DNA of 64,000 nucleotides from positions 10,602,001-10,666,000 of the forward strand of contig NZ_CP107780.1 of the NCBI RefSeq assembly GCF_036345175.1, written 5' to 3'. The position numbers and the translations under genes are program-made. This document shows positions 9,594-19,335 of the stretch, in pieces. This DNA is from Streptomyces sp. NBC_00576 (GTDB taxonomy: Bacteria > Actinomycetota > Actinomycetes > Streptomycetales > Streptomycetaceae). The first letter of the stretch is position 1, and each line of letters opens with the position of its first letter. The notes beneath the pieces were generated by a model. It did no database searches. It was not told the origin of the DNA and saw only the letters and a list, made by a program, of their open reading frames with translations.

Positions 9594-10781
9594 TCACTGC
9601 CCGTACGCCACCAGCAGGTTGGTGGCCGGGACCACCACGAGCCCGCCGCCCGCACCGAGGCCGGTCAGCGGCTCGGACACGTTGTGCTCGTCGGGCTCGT
9701 TGATCGACGCGCCGACGTCAGCGGACCAGACAGGCTGACCAGTGGCGCCGTTGAGCGCCCACAACCGACCGCTTCGCGAGCCGACGTAGACGTAACCGTT
9801 GACGACGATCGGCGCCGTGCTGATCTGGCCGTCGCCCTCGAACTTCCAGCGAGTGGCCAGAGTGCGGCTGTGCCGCTCCTGAAGAACACCGTCATCAACG
9901 AAGTAGCCTTGGCGGCCGTCGAAGGCCGGTGCCGGCGACCAGCCCGCGGCCTCGTAAGAGCCGCGGACCTTCCCGTCGGCGGCGTTGAGGACCGAGGGGA
10001 CCATCCCGGCATCGTCGCGAACCCAGACACCACCGTCGGCGAGAACAGGGGTACGGCCTCCGCCGCCAGAGCAGTCCGTCTCGTGGTGCCAGATCGGGTT
10101 GCCCGACTTGGGGGCGAAGGCGTATGTCTGCTCGCAGGCGTATGAGACGTAAACTCCGTTAGCCGTGACGGCAGGCGAACTGTTGTCCCCATTGGCGACA
10201 GGCTGGGTCCAGAGCACCGCACCGGTGGCAGCATCCACCGCGTACAAGGTGCCGCCCGAGCCGGCGCCACCCGTGTACACCACGCCACCGGCGAAAGTGG
10301 GCGGCGAGGTGAAGGAATACTGCCCGGGCAGCGTGACGGTCCAGATCTTCTTCCCGTTGGCCGGGTTGAATGCCGTCAGCACGCCGTCGTAGTTCTGGGC
10401 GTAGAGTCGACCGCCCCCGTAGGTGAGCGCGGACCACCAGTAGGTGCCACCGAGGTCCACGGGCGCCCAGGCGTTCTGGCCCGTGGCCGCGTCAATGGCG
10501 TAGAGGATGGTGCCATACCCATTCGGCGAGGCAGCGGTGGCGAAGACGCGCCCGCCGGCCACGATGGGGTAGGAGACGTTCCCGCCCAGATCGCGGGACC
10601 ACTTCTGGCTGAGCGGCGGCGCGCCCACAGCGGTATCGACGAGACTGCCGTCGTGCCGTGCGTTGATCTGGTAGGTGGTCGAGACTCCGGTCTGCCTGGG
10701 TTGCGCGCTGACCGGCGTCACGAGCGCGAGAACCGACAGTGCCACACCGAACAGGACGGCGATGGTTCTTCGAAGGTTCAC
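9594..10781 (-). CDS. Secreted PQQ-like beta-propeller protein
   Basis: A 395-aa protein with a Sec signal peptide (basic NLRRT, hydrophobic core to about residue 24, then VSAQP). The mature part is a run of about seven PQQ/WD-like blades with the recurring pattern LYAIDAATGQNAWAPV, LTAFNPANGKKIWTV, LYAVDAATGAVLWTQPV, LWALNGATGQPVWSADV. No catalytic PQQ-dehydrogenase residues are evident, so a binding or scaffolding role outside the cell is more likely than an enzyme. The start is a GTG with GAGGGA about 9 nt upstream. Confidence 0.85.
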   Translation of the reverse strand: MNLRRTIAVLFGVALSVLALVTPVSAQPRQTGVSTTYQINARHDGSLVDTAVGAPPLSQKWSRDLGGNVSYPIVAGGRVFATAASPNGYGTILYAIDAATGQNAWAPVDLGGTYWWSALTYGGGRLYAQNYDGVLTAFNPANGKKIWTVTLPGQYSFTSPPTFAGGVVYTGGAGSGGTLYAVDAATGAVLWTQPVANGDNSSPAVTANGVYVSYACEQTYAFAPKSGNPIWHHETDCSGGGGRTPVLADGGVWVRDDAGMVPSVLNAADGKVRGSYEAAGWSPAPAFDGRQGYFVDDGVLQERHSRTLATRWKFEGDGQISTAPIVVNGYVYVGSRSGRLWALNGATGQPVWSADVGASINEPDEHNVSEPLTGLGAGGGLVVVPATNLLVAYGQ

Positions 10782-11063
10782 TCAGATATCCCTCATCCTC
10801 CGGCATCGCCGTAGCGATGCACGCGGGCGGACCAGCACCGCATGCGTTGGCCCGCTTCTAGTTCTCATGGTCCTTCAAAGGCGTCCCAACCGCTTTCTAT
10901 TTTCGAGCAGTTGGAGATCTCCACTATCACGTTCCATACCCGAAGCCTGAACGGGGGACGCAGCTTGTCCCACCCGAGCGGACTGAGCCCATGGCCTTGC
11001 TCTACGGGGACCAGACCGGAGGGTTCACCGGCGGCGGGTGACGGTCACCGTCTCAGGGGCACC

Positions 11064-14000
11064 TCACGGAGCGAGCCGGTAGGCGTTCGTGATCGTCTCG
11101 CGCACGGTGTTGCCGCCCTTGTCCTTGAGGTCCACCCGGAAGGACACGGCCTTCGTGGTCGCCGGGTGCTTCACACTCACCGAGCGCGCCCCCTTCGCGT
11201 CGGTCGTCACGGTGAGCGGCTTCCAGGTCCGGCCGCCGTCGTAGGACACGTTCACGGTCAGCGCGGCGACCTGCCCGGCCGTGGCGGCCGCGCCGCTCAG
11301 CTTCAGGGGCACCGTGAGTGTGCTGCCCGCCGGAGCAGTCCCGCGCAGGCTCAGCTTCGGCGCGAGCCGCACCGTCGACAGCGGCAGCTTGACCGTGTCG
11401 TCCGATGTCGGCCGGGCCGAGGTGAACGTCCACACCCCTGCCACCTTCGTACTGGTGGAGGTGTCATCGGCGGAGCGGCCCGCCTGGACCGTCAGGCGGT
11501 ACACGCCGGAAGCGGCGGGGACTTCGGTGCTCAGCCAGTCCGTGGCCGAGCCCTCGCCGAGGATCCGCCCGCCGGATTCCAGCCGGGTGAAGCCTGTGGT
11601 GACGATCGAGGACCCCGGGTTGCCGCTGCCGTCGTTGAACAGCGGGATCCTGGCGTCGATGTAGTCACCGGTCCGCGCGGCACCCTGCTCCTCCGGGCTC
11701 CCCGCTGCGAGATCGGGGCCGACCACACCGGTGTTGAACCTCAGCGTGTGGCTGGAGCCCGGCTTGTAGGTCACCCGCTGCTTCGTGTAGATCATGCGGA
11801 CCTCGCTGCCGGCGCTGAGCTGCGCGGCCGTCCAGGACCAGCGCACCCCGGCCGTACTGAGGTAGTGCGTGGTGGCCTGCGGCAGGTTCTGCTCCTGCGG
11901 TTCGTGTATGCCGACGCTGCTCCCGAGCTCGTCCAGTGGCGTGATGTGGACCTGGCCCTTCGCCCCGGTGACGGAAGCGCCGAAGCCGAGCTTCACCTCG
12001 GCGACCTCGGCCCTGGTGACGGTGCGGGTCAGGCCGGTGAAGAAGCTCCCCTTGCGGTTGAAGGCGAGCCGATAGTCGACGTTCTCGCCGGCCGCGCCGG
12101 GCGTCTTCCACACCCCGTTGAACTGGGCGCGCATCGTGGCGGACGCAGGGCCGAGGGCGGCGGTGCGGATCGGCGGCACCCCGTCGGTGGACCAGGAGTT
12201 GGACACGCCCACGGCCTCGTCGTAATAACCGACGATGGAGGTGACGAGCTTCGCGGCCGGATCCGGTGCCCGCACGGCGAACGGCTTCGCCCTGCGGGAG
12301 TCGAGGGTGACCGCGACGTTCCCGGTCACCTCCAGAACCGGCTGGACGAAGAAGCCCAGCTCGTTGTCCTTGGCGAAGACCAGGCTCTCCAACTGGTAGG
12401 ACCCCTTGGGCAGCCGCTGGACCACCGTGCCGTTCTCGCGGTACGGGAGCTCCAAGGACCCGCCGAGCCCGCCGATGGGGTTGATCGTCGTCGCGTAGGT
12501 GGCCGGGTTCGCCCCGTCGGCGTCGATGTGCCGCACTGTGACGTCGTACGACTCCACCTCCCGCTCGACCACGAGACCGGTGCGCACCTGCTGGCCGTCT
12601 CCCGACGCCAGCACGGTGCCACCGAAAACGCCGTCGACGGAGCCCTTGCGCGTGTCGGCGGTGACGGTGGTCTGCGCGGTACCGCCGGCCGGAACGGTGA
12701 GCTGAGCGTCCTTGACGGTGAACATGCCGGCCGGGGCGGGGCCGCCCGACGGGTCCACGCCGGAGGCACTCAGCCGCAGGGTGACGGCCATGGTGCCGTA
12801 GTTGCGGTAGGCGAGGGTCTTGGAGGCCGGCTTGTCGTCGGCGTGGGGCCAGGCGTGCGTGCCGAAGCCGAGAGAGCCGGGCTCGGAGACGACCAGGGCC
12901 GTGGCGGCGCGCGCCAGGTCCACCCGGCCCGCGCCCTGCTGGTGGGCGTTCAGCAGCGGGTTGGGCTTGGCCGAACTGGTCAGGAGCGCCTTCAGCCGGG
13001 CTCCGCTCCAGTCCGGGTGCTGCTGGAGCACCAGGGCAGCGGCGCCCGCGACGTGCGGGGAGGCCATCGACGTGCCGGACTGCGACACGTAGCCCTCGCT
13101 CGAGGGCAGTTCGCCCTGCGTGGTCAGGGCGGCGGTGATGTCCACGCCGGGGCCGGTGATGTCCGGCTTGGGCGTGCCGTCGAGGTTCGGGCCACGGCTG
13201 GAGAAATCGGCGATCTGGTCCTGCTTGTCCACGGCCCCGACAGTGAGCGCCGCGGGGGCGCTGCCCGGCGTCCCGATCGTGTGGGGCCCGTTGCCTTCGT
13301 TGCCCGCGGCCACCACGAACAGGGCCTTGCCGGAGAGCTGGGCGACGGCCGCCTCCATCGGGTCGACACCCGGGGTGTCGGGGGAGCCCAGACTCATGTT
13401 GACGACCTGCGCGCCCTGGTCGACGGCCCACTGCATGCCGGCGACGATGTCCGAGGTTTCACCGAAGCCGTCGTCGCGCAGGACCTTGCCGTCCAGCAGC
13501 TTCGCGTCGGGCGCCACGCCCTTGTAGCGGCCGCCGGACTTCGCACCGCTCCCGGCGAGGATGGAGGCCACGTGCGTCCCGTGCCCGAAGCGGTCCTGGA
13601 CGTCGGGGGACCTGCTGAAGTTCTTCTGCGCGATCTCGACGCCGGCGAGGTCCGGGTGGGTCTCGTCCACGCCCGTGTCCAGGACCGCCACCTTGATGCC
13701 CTTGCCGGTGTAGCCCGACTCCCATATGGCGGGCGCACCGATCTGCGGCACGCTCTCGGCCAGGGTGGCCCGGACTTTCGCGTCCAGCCAGACATGGGCG
13801 ACGGGCCGCGCAGCGACGGCCGTACTGCTAGCCGTACGGGCCGAAGAACGGCCCGTGACGGCCGCCCACAGCGCTGGGGCACCGACCTTGGGCGCCTCGA
13901 AGGCCTCGCCGTCGAGTGCGGGCAGCTTACGGCGCTCCCGGAGGACCACGCCCGCGAACGGGTCACGGGCGGTGGCGAAGGCCCCTGCTCCGGCATCGTC

Positions 14001-14405
14001 CTTCCGGTAGCCGACGATCAGCGGCAGCGTGGTGCGGTGCGCGTCGTCGTACTTGTCCCTGACCAGCTGCGCGACGTCGAAGAGCCGCCGGTCGAGCACG
14101 CCGTCGGCGACCGGGCGCAGGGCATCCTGCGGGACGACGTACGTGTGGCCGGCCTCGCGCCGCACCGAGAAGCCGATCTTCTCGCGGCCCTTGCCGCGCA
14201 CGAGCCGAGCGACCTGGCCGTCGGATCCGACGGTCACACGGTCGCCGGTGACCAGCGTGACGGTCGCCGGTGGCTTCGCTCCGGCATGCGCCGCGGAGCC
14301 GGCGCCGTGCGCCGACAGGCCTCCGGCCGATACCGTCGCCGTGAGCAGCGCCCCGGCCGTCAAGGCGGCAAGTGCCGCCGTTCTCGCGCGTACTGTGGAT
14401 CCCAC
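11064..14405 (-). CDS. Large secreted S8 (subtilisin-type) serine peptidase
   Basis: 1113 aa. A signal peptide covers about residues 1-32 and a propeptide runs to about 225. The peptidase core has Asp243 in VLDTGVDETHPDL, His275 in FGHGTHVASI, oxyanion Asn369 in AAGNEG, and Ser446 in GTSMASPHVAG. About 600 residues of beta-rich C-terminal domains follow, probably for surface or substrate binding. All catalytic residues are present. The GTG start has GGGGGAA upstream. It is divergent from the immune-inhibitor-A relic. The expected role is extracellular protein degradation. Confidence 0.92.
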   Translation of the reverse strand: MGSTVRARTAALAALTAGALLTATVSAGGLSAHGAGSAAHAGAKPPATVTLVTGDRVTVGSDGQVARLVRGKGREKIGFSVRREAGHTYVVPQDALRPVADGVLDRRLFDVAQLVRDKYDDAHRTTLPLIVGYRKDDAGAGAFATARDPFAGVVLRERRKLPALDGEAFEAPKVGAPALWAAVTGRSSARTASSTAVAARPVAHVWLDAKVRATLAESVPQIGAPAIWESGYTGKGIKVAVLDTGVDETHPDLAGVEIAQKNFSRSPDVQDRFGHGTHVASILAGSGAKSGGRYKGVAPDAKLLDGKVLRDDGFGETSDIVAGMQWAVDQGAQVVNMSLGSPDTPGVDPMEAAVAQLSGKALFVVAAGNEGNGPHTIGTPGSAPAALTVGAVDKQDQIADFSSRGPNLDGTPKPDITGPGVDITAALTTQGELPSSEGYVSQSGTSMASPHVAGAAALVLQQHPDWSGARLKALLTSSAKPNPLLNAHQQGAGRVDLARAATALVVSEPGSLGFGTHAWPHADDKPASKTLAYRNYGTMAVTLRLSASGVDPSGGPAPAGMFTVKDAQLTVPAGGTAQTTVTADTRKGSVDGVFGGTVLASGDGQQVRTGLVVEREVESYDVTVRHIDADGANPATYATTINPIGGLGGSLELPYRENGTVVQRLPKGSYQLESLVFAKDNELGFFVQPVLEVTGNVAVTLDSRRAKPFAVRAPDPAAKLVTSIVGYYDEAVGVSNSWSTDGVPPIRTAALGPASATMRAQFNGVWKTPGAAGENVDYRLAFNRKGSFFTGLTRTVTRAEVAEVKLGFGASVTGAKGQVHITPLDELGSSVGIHEPQEQNLPQATTHYLSTAGVRWSWTAAQLSAGSEVRMIYTKQRVTYKPGSSHTLRFNTGVVGPDLAAGSPEEQGAARTGDYIDARIPLFNDGSGNPGSSIVTTGFTRLESGGRILGEGSATDWLSTEVPAASGVYRLTVQAGRSADDTSTSTKVAGVWTFTSARPTSDDTVKLPLSTVRLAPKLSLRGTAPAGSTLTVPLKLSGAAATAGQVAALTVNVSYDGGRTWKPLTVTTDAKGARSVSVKHPATTKAVSFRVDLKDKGGNTVRETITNAYRLAP

Positions 14406-14990
14406 TCGCGTTCCCCCGTCTTTGTGCGCATGACCATGCGTTCTCCGCTACCACGCGCGTGGAAGGCGTTCGGTTCTCAGCGGCGCTCGCAAACCGGCGG
14501 AGGGGAGAGGATGGAGACAACCCGAAAGGTCTCGAACTGACGAGTGGTCAGCCAATGGGCCCCGGTCGGTCGATGTCAGGCCCCGCGTGAAGCGTGTGGC
14601 TCTCCAGCGCATCCCCCTGGCCGACCGTGGCTGGCCTCGTCATTACTGACATGCGCCAGTCTGTGTCGGTGCGCCCGCTTCTTTGTCGCGCAGTCCCTCC
14701 GGTCAGCTGGACCTGTTGACTTATTCATCGTGTCCATTCTGTCGTCCTGTTGGCCTTGCCCCACCCCTTGTTGTCTTTTGGGTCAATTGGGTAGCGGCCG
14801 GTGCTGTTGCTCATCAATGGCTCTCCGCATCCAGTGACTTGGTCAGGGCAGAGTCAAGCTCTTTCTTTTTTCCTCAACCTCTAGTCAAATAGCGTCACTT
14901 GAATCACACGCGTGTCGTGTATTGCGGATGTCCCTGACCAGGACCCTCTTTTCGCAGCCGGCCCGCGTCACTGGAAGGACCCCCCCACAA
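14406..14990. other. Divergent intergenic region, relatively AT-rich
   Basis: Upstream of both the subtilase and the immune-inhibitor-A relic. It is noticeably less GC-rich than its surroundings between 14690 and 14930, with promoter-like TTGACTTATT (about 14716) and the palindrome ACACGCGTGT (about 14908). The -10 assignments are not clear enough to name a promoter. Confidence 0.4.
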
Positions 14991-15530
14991 GTGACCAACA
15001 GACCCTGGATGTTCAGGGCGGCGGCGACCAGTGTCGCCCTTGCCATGGTGGCATTCACGTTCTCCGCCTTCGCGGTGACGCAGGCCGGCGAAGGTACATC
15101 GACGGCGGCCGTGGCCCGGTACGACGTGACGGACCACGTGAGCCGGATACCTGAGCCTGACCGCACCAAGAACAAATCGACGGCCTGGCGGGCGCACTAC
15201 AACCGGGAGCACCACGAACGGCTGTATTTTGGCACCGGAAAGAAGCCCAAGTCGGTGAAGAAGCACTACAAAAGGCAGTCCTCAGGCCGCTATTGGGTCG
15301 AGCGTGTAGTCACGGATTGGGTCAAAGTCCCATACAGCGAAGCCTGTTATGGCATCAACGTCTGCGGTCGGACCAACTGCTCCAGCGTATGGAACGTGGT
15401 CAGCGACGGTCTGAACGCCTGGGCCGGCAGCCATCGCGGACGGCTCACCCCTCTTCTCGGGCACTCCGACCCGGAGAATCCAGTAATGGCGGGTCGGGTC
15501 CACGGCTCTGGGTCGCAGACTCGCGAGTGA
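14991..15530 (+). pseudogene. Immune inhibitor A-type (M6) metallopeptidase, internally deleted and truncated
   Basis: A GTG start follows GGAAGG. A signal peptide (FRAAATSVALAMVAFTFSAFA) leads directly into IPEPDRTKNKSTAWRAHYNREHHE, then SGRYWVERVVTDWVKVPYSEACYG. In streptomycete immune-inhibitor-A peptidases the IPEPDR...VTDWVKVP block lies well downstream of a propeptide and just before the catalytic domain. Here the propeptide is missing and the frame stops before the HExxH zinc site. It could at most yield a 179-aa secreted fragment. The family assignment is from motif recall. Confidence 0.7.
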
Positions 15531-15768
15531 CAGACAGCTCGTCCCTCCGGAACGAGACGACTGCACGACGGCCGACTGAGCAGGCCACCAGTCCACAGCC
15601 ACCCGAGCCTCGTCCCGTCCCGCTGTACGACAACGGCGACCACCGTCATCCGCGATGATGCGCGGCGCCGCCGACGGGGGCTCCCGCTCACGACGCCCCC
15701 AGTGCGTTGCACCCGACCCCGGTGGGTCACCCCCCTGCGAGAGATCGCCACGTCACAAGGAGACATAC

Positions 15769-17781
15769 ATGCCCAGTTCGCCCCTGAAGCGTCGCACCGT
15801 CATCCTCCTCGGTGCCGCGGTCGCCGTGGCAGCCGGCGCCCGAACCCCGGTGGCCGCCGCGGCGGCCTCCCCCTCGGTGCCCACTGGCGAGCCGACGCCG
15901 GTCCGGATCGTCGACGACAAGGCAACTCCCGCCACTCGCTCGCTGTTCGCGTACCTGAAGCGGCAGCAGGGCAAGGGAATCCTGTTCGGTCACCAGCACG
16001 ACCTCACCTACGGCTTCACCTTCACCACTCCCGACGGCAAGGCGTCCGACACCAGGGCGGCGGTGGGCGACTACCCTGCGGTCTTCGGCTGGGACACCCT
16101 CATCCTCGACGGCGACGAACGCCCCGGCACCCAGGGCGGAACCGAAGCCGAGAACATCGCCGCACTCAGCCGGTGCATCCGGCGGGGGGACGCACGCGGC
16201 GGCATCAACACCCTCACCGCCCACATGCCGAACTTCGTCACCGGCAAGGACTTCTACGACACAACGGGCCGAGTGGTCGGCCAGATCCTTCCCGGAGGGG
16301 CGAAGCACGCGGACTTCAACGACTTCCTCGACCGCATCGCCAAGGCGGTCAAGGGTGCGCGGCGACCGGACGGCACCGCGATTCCGGTCATCTTCCGACC
16401 CTTCCACGAGAACAACGGAGGCTGGTTCTGGTGGGGCGCGGGCCACACGACCTCGGGCGAGTTCATCGAGCTGTTCCGCTACACCGTCGAGTACCTGCGC
16501 GACACCAGGGGCGTCCACAACCTGCTCTACGCCTACTCACCCAACTCGAGTTTCGGAGGCGACCCGACCGGCTACCTGAAGACCTACCCGGGCGACCGGT
16601 TCATCGACATCCTCGGCTACGACTCCTACGACGAAGCCGGACCGGCCCCCTGGCTGGACGGTCTGGTGCGGGACCTGGCGATGGTGGTCCGGCTGGCGAA
16701 CGAGCGGGGCAAGGTGCCGGCCTTCACCGAGTTCGGGGAAAGCGGTACCGAGGTCCGTAACCCGCAGTGGTTCACCCAGCTGTTGCAGGCCGTCAAGGCG
16801 GACCCGCTGGCCCGTCAGATGACGTACATGCTCACCTGGGCCAACTTCGGAGGCACCAAGCGCGCTTATGTGCCGTACCCCGGCCACGCCCTGCTGCCGG
16901 ACTTCGTCAAGTACCACCAGGACTCCTACACCCTGTTCGCCGCAGATCTCCGGGGGGTGTTCGCCGCCTGCACCACCGCTGTAAGGAACGTCCCGTTCAT
17001 GCATATCGTGTCTCCCGCGGACCGACAGCGCGTGACGGCCTCCAAGACCACCCTCCGAGTACGCGTCACGCCCGCGCGGGCGAGCCGGGTCACCTACTCC
17101 GTGAACGGCGGACGCGCGAGACCGCTGCGCCTCGACGTCGACGGCTTCTACTCGGGCGACTGGTCGATCGACCCGGCCTTGCCGGGCAACAGCCCGGTCA
17201 CCCTCACCGTGAGGTCGCGGGTGCACGGCGAGACGCTCACCGACTCGGCCGTGGTCCTTCTCGGCGAGGTCGCACCGCTGCCTGCCGGTTGGGTCGACGA
17301 CTTCGAGGGATACGCCGGAGACGACGCCGCCCTGAGCGAGGCGTACACCCACACCAACTCCAACACCCTCACGCTCTCGCCCGATCACAAGTCCGCGGGC
17401 TCCTACGGACTGGCCTACACATACGACTTCACCGGATCCGAGTACACCGGCATCGGCAAGTCGGTCGTCGCGGACTGGTCCGCTTTCACGTCCCTGGCGC
17501 TGTGGCTGCGGGGCGACGGTTCCGAAAACGCCGGGGCGTTCGAGATCGTCGCTGACGGAGTCCAGTTCCAGTACCGGTTTCCGCTGGACGACACGAACGG
17601 GCAGGAGATGAGGACACCCTTCAGCGAGTTCCGGCCCGCTCCCTGGGACACCGCACACACCGAAGCGGTGCTCGACGCGGCTCGTCTGGCCAAGGTGACG
17701 GCGTTCAATCTGTACCTCGGCCGTGGCAGCGGCACGGCGACCAAGGGCGTTGTGTACATGGACAACATCAGGGCCGAATGA
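15769..17781 (+). CDS. Secreted GH26 beta-mannanase with C-terminal CBM-like domain
   Basis: A 670-aa endo-beta-1,4-mannanase. A signal peptide spans residues 1-32 and begins SSPLKRRTV (Tat-like twin Arg). The GH26 barrel covers about 45-420, with acid/base Glu214 in RPFHENNGGWFWWG and nucleophile Glu321 in FTEFGE. An Ig-like segment follows (about 450-530), then a jelly-roll carbohydrate-binding domain (about 545-668: DDFEGY...LWLRGDGSENAGAFEI...FSEF) resembling CBM11-type modules. The ATG start has AAGGAG. It is followed by a GH16 gene, making a plant- or fungal-polysaccharide-degrading pair. Confidence 0.9.
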   Translation: MPSSPLKRRTVILLGAAVAVAAGARTPVAAAAASPSVPTGEPTPVRIVDDKATPATRSLFAYLKRQQGKGILFGHQHDLTYGFTFTTPDGKASDTRAAVGDYPAVFGWDTLILDGDERPGTQGGTEAENIAALSRCIRRGDARGGINTLTAHMPNFVTGKDFYDTTGRVVGQILPGGAKHADFNDFLDRIAKAVKGARRPDGTAIPVIFRPFHENNGGWFWWGAGHTTSGEFIELFRYTVEYLRDTRGVHNLLYAYSPNSSFGGDPTGYLKTYPGDRFIDILGYDSYDEAGPAPWLDGLVRDLAMVVRLANERGKVPAFTEFGESGTEVRNPQWFTQLLQAVKADPLARQMTYMLTWANFGGTKRAYVPYPGHALLPDFVKYHQDSYTLFAADLRGVFAACTTAVRNVPFMHIVSPADRQRVTASKTTLRVRVTPARASRVTYSVNGGRARPLRLDVDGFYSGDWSIDPALPGNSPVTLTVRSRVHGETLTDSAVVLLGEVAPLPAGWVDDFEGYAGDDAALSEAYTHTNSNTLTLSPDHKSAGSYGLAYTYDFTGSEYTGIGKSVVADWSAFTSLALWLRGDGSENAGAFEIVADGVQFQYRFPLDDTNGQEMRTPFSEFRPAPWDTAHTEAVLDAARLAKVTAFNLYLGRGSGTATKGVVYMDNIRAE

Positions 17782-18249
17782 TGCACCCGGCACGAGGTAC
17801 CTCCACCCGAGCCAGCTTGCACGGGAGAGCCGAGAGCGGCGTGGCCCGCTCTCACCCAGGAGACCGGATCATCCACGACGACGTGCGGGCCAAGAGGCTG
17901 CACAACACGTGCCTGAGCTGCCCGTACGCCCGCCGGTCGACCCCGACCGCGTCCAGCCATGGTTCATGGCGAGGTGCCGCTTCCGCCCTCGCCGAACACC
18001 GGCACTTCCTGGACGTCGACGTCCGTACGAGCACGAGTCGTGGTGAGCACGAGCAGCGGCGTCGATGTGCAGATGGGTGCGCGTCATGGTGCTGGTCGGC
18101 GGGGAAGGCTCCCGGGCCCGCTGGCTCTCGTGGGCGCGGGCGGTGTCTGCGACCGAGCTTTGTCATACGGATTCACTCGTCCGAGTTGTCCTTTCCGTGG
18201 GTTCACCAGCTTTTGCATGCTGAAGTCATACAGGGAGCAGCATCCGTGC
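17782..18249. other. 468-bp intergenic region without a supported gene
   Basis: Between the GH26 and GH16 genes. No domain-bearing frame was found. The last 100 bp are less GC-rich and probably carry the GH16 promoter. Confidence 0.4.
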
Positions 18250-19011
18250 ATGGAGAATCCTGCATGCGACGGAACGCCGTCGGCGGAGGGGATTTTGTCT
18301 GGACCTGAGGTCGTCTTTACGGCGGACTTCGCGTCTACCCGTCAATGGGTGGCAGGGCGTTCGTGGGCATATCCGAACGGCGGACCGGTCAATCCCGGCG
18401 ACAACAAACTGGATCACCTGACGGCGGACCCCGCGTACAGCCGCTCGGGCACCTTCCGTGCCACCCTCCGCAGGGACGGCCGGTGGGACACGGGCCTGCT
18501 CACCACGGAGGGGAGCGAGGAGGCCTTCACCGTTCGCGCGGGGGATGTGCTCGAGGCGCGGGTCAGACTGCCGTACGAGACCGGGGCCTGGCCGGCCATC
18601 TGGACTTGGCGGGACGGCGACCAGGAGATCGATGTCTTCGAGTACCATCCCGACAACCCCGACCTCCTGGAGCTGACCAACCACGTCCGCGGCGGCAACC
18701 TCTACTACCGCGATGCCGCTGTCGGCCCGGGCGCGTGGGTCGACCTTCGCGTTGAGTTCGGGCCGAGGTCGGTGATCTGGTGGGTGAACGGCAGCCGGGT
18801 GTTCGCCGACCGCCGAGGCGTGGGGCGCGCCTGGCACGCCTACCTCATCGTCAACCTTTCGGTGTCCGCGGGCCGCTATCACCCGCCACCGGCTCCCCAG
18901 GTCAAGGAGATGTCGTACGAGGTCCAGCACCTCGTGGTGCGGCGGCCAGCCGCGCTTTTGGAGGCTGTGTCCGACGAGTCCGAGGCGGTGGCCGACAGCG
19001 ACGGACCGTGA
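18250..19011 (+). CDS. GH16-type beta-glucanase-like protein
   Basis: A 253-aa jelly-roll hydrolase. The GH16 active-site signature is intact in WPAIWTWRDGDQEIDVFEYH: Glu126 (nucleophile), Asp128 and Glu131 (acid/base) in the ExDxxE pattern. No signal peptide is evident from this start; an in-frame ATG at 18217 gives 11 more residues but still no signal. It is therefore either exported by a non-Sec route or intracellular, which is unusual for the family. GGGAG lies about 12 nt upstream. Confidence 0.75.
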   Translation: MENPACDGTPSAEGILSGPEVVFTADFASTRQWVAGRSWAYPNGGPVNPGDNKLDHLTADPAYSRSGTFRATLRRDGRWDTGLLTTEGSEEAFTVRAGDVLEARVRLPYETGAWPAIWTWRDGDQEIDVFEYHPDNPDLLELTNHVRGGNLYYRDAAVGPGAWVDLRVEFGPRSVIWWVNGSRVFADRRGVGRAWHAYLIVNLSVSAGRYHPPPAPQVKEMSYEVQHLVVRRPAALLEAVSDESEAVADSDGP

Positions 19012-19028
19012 GCCTGTAGGCGACGGCG

Positions 19029-19319
19029 ATGTCACAGAAACACGAGGAGAAGGGGCACTTCGTGGAGCACGAGATCGACGACTTCCCGCTCGGGCGGGGC
19101 GAGGTCTGTGTCAACCACGAGTGCGAGGGGGAACGGTGCCGCTGGGCAAGCTCTCCCGGCCGGCGGCTTGCCTCCCGGTATCCCAGGGACTCTACGAAAC
19201 GGGGCGCAGCTCAGGCTGCCCCGGGTCCCGTGTCGTACGGTCTGAGGTCGCGGTCGCCCAGCGTCCGCGACGGATCTCACCGATCCCGGCGGTGCCGCCG
19301 GTACGGCCGGGATCGGTGA
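19029..19319 (+). CDS. Possible small protein of unknown function
   Basis: The first about 40 codons (SQKHEEKGHFVEHEIDDFPL, then GRGEVCVNHECEGE) have strong third-position GC bias, 17 bp after the GH16 stop. The remainder loses that bias and runs into the terminator hairpin, so the true 3' end is doubtful or the gene is broken. No family recognised. Confidence 0.25.
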   Translation: MSQKHEEKGHFVEHEIDDFPLGRGEVCVNHECEGERCRWASSPGRRLASRYPRDSTKRGAAQAAPGPVSYGLRSRSPSVRDGSHRSRRCRRYGRDR

Positions 19320-19324
19320 GATCC
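19272..19324. terminator. Perfect 19-bp inverted repeat, bidirectional terminator
   Basis: Arms at 19272-19290 and 19306-19324 are perfectly complementary, beginning GGATCTCACC and ending GGTGAGATCC, with a 15-nt loop. It is placed exactly between the rightward GH16 region and the leftward desaturase operon. Confidence 0.85.
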
Positions 19325-19335
19325 GATACCGGGTA

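Noticed and set aside
10842..14540. Very long open frame (1232 codons) on the plus strand
   Set aside because: It is antisense to the S8 peptidase, whose motifs, signal peptide and catalytic residues are unambiguous. The plus frame has a Gly/Arg/Val-rich composition typical of high-GC shadow frames.
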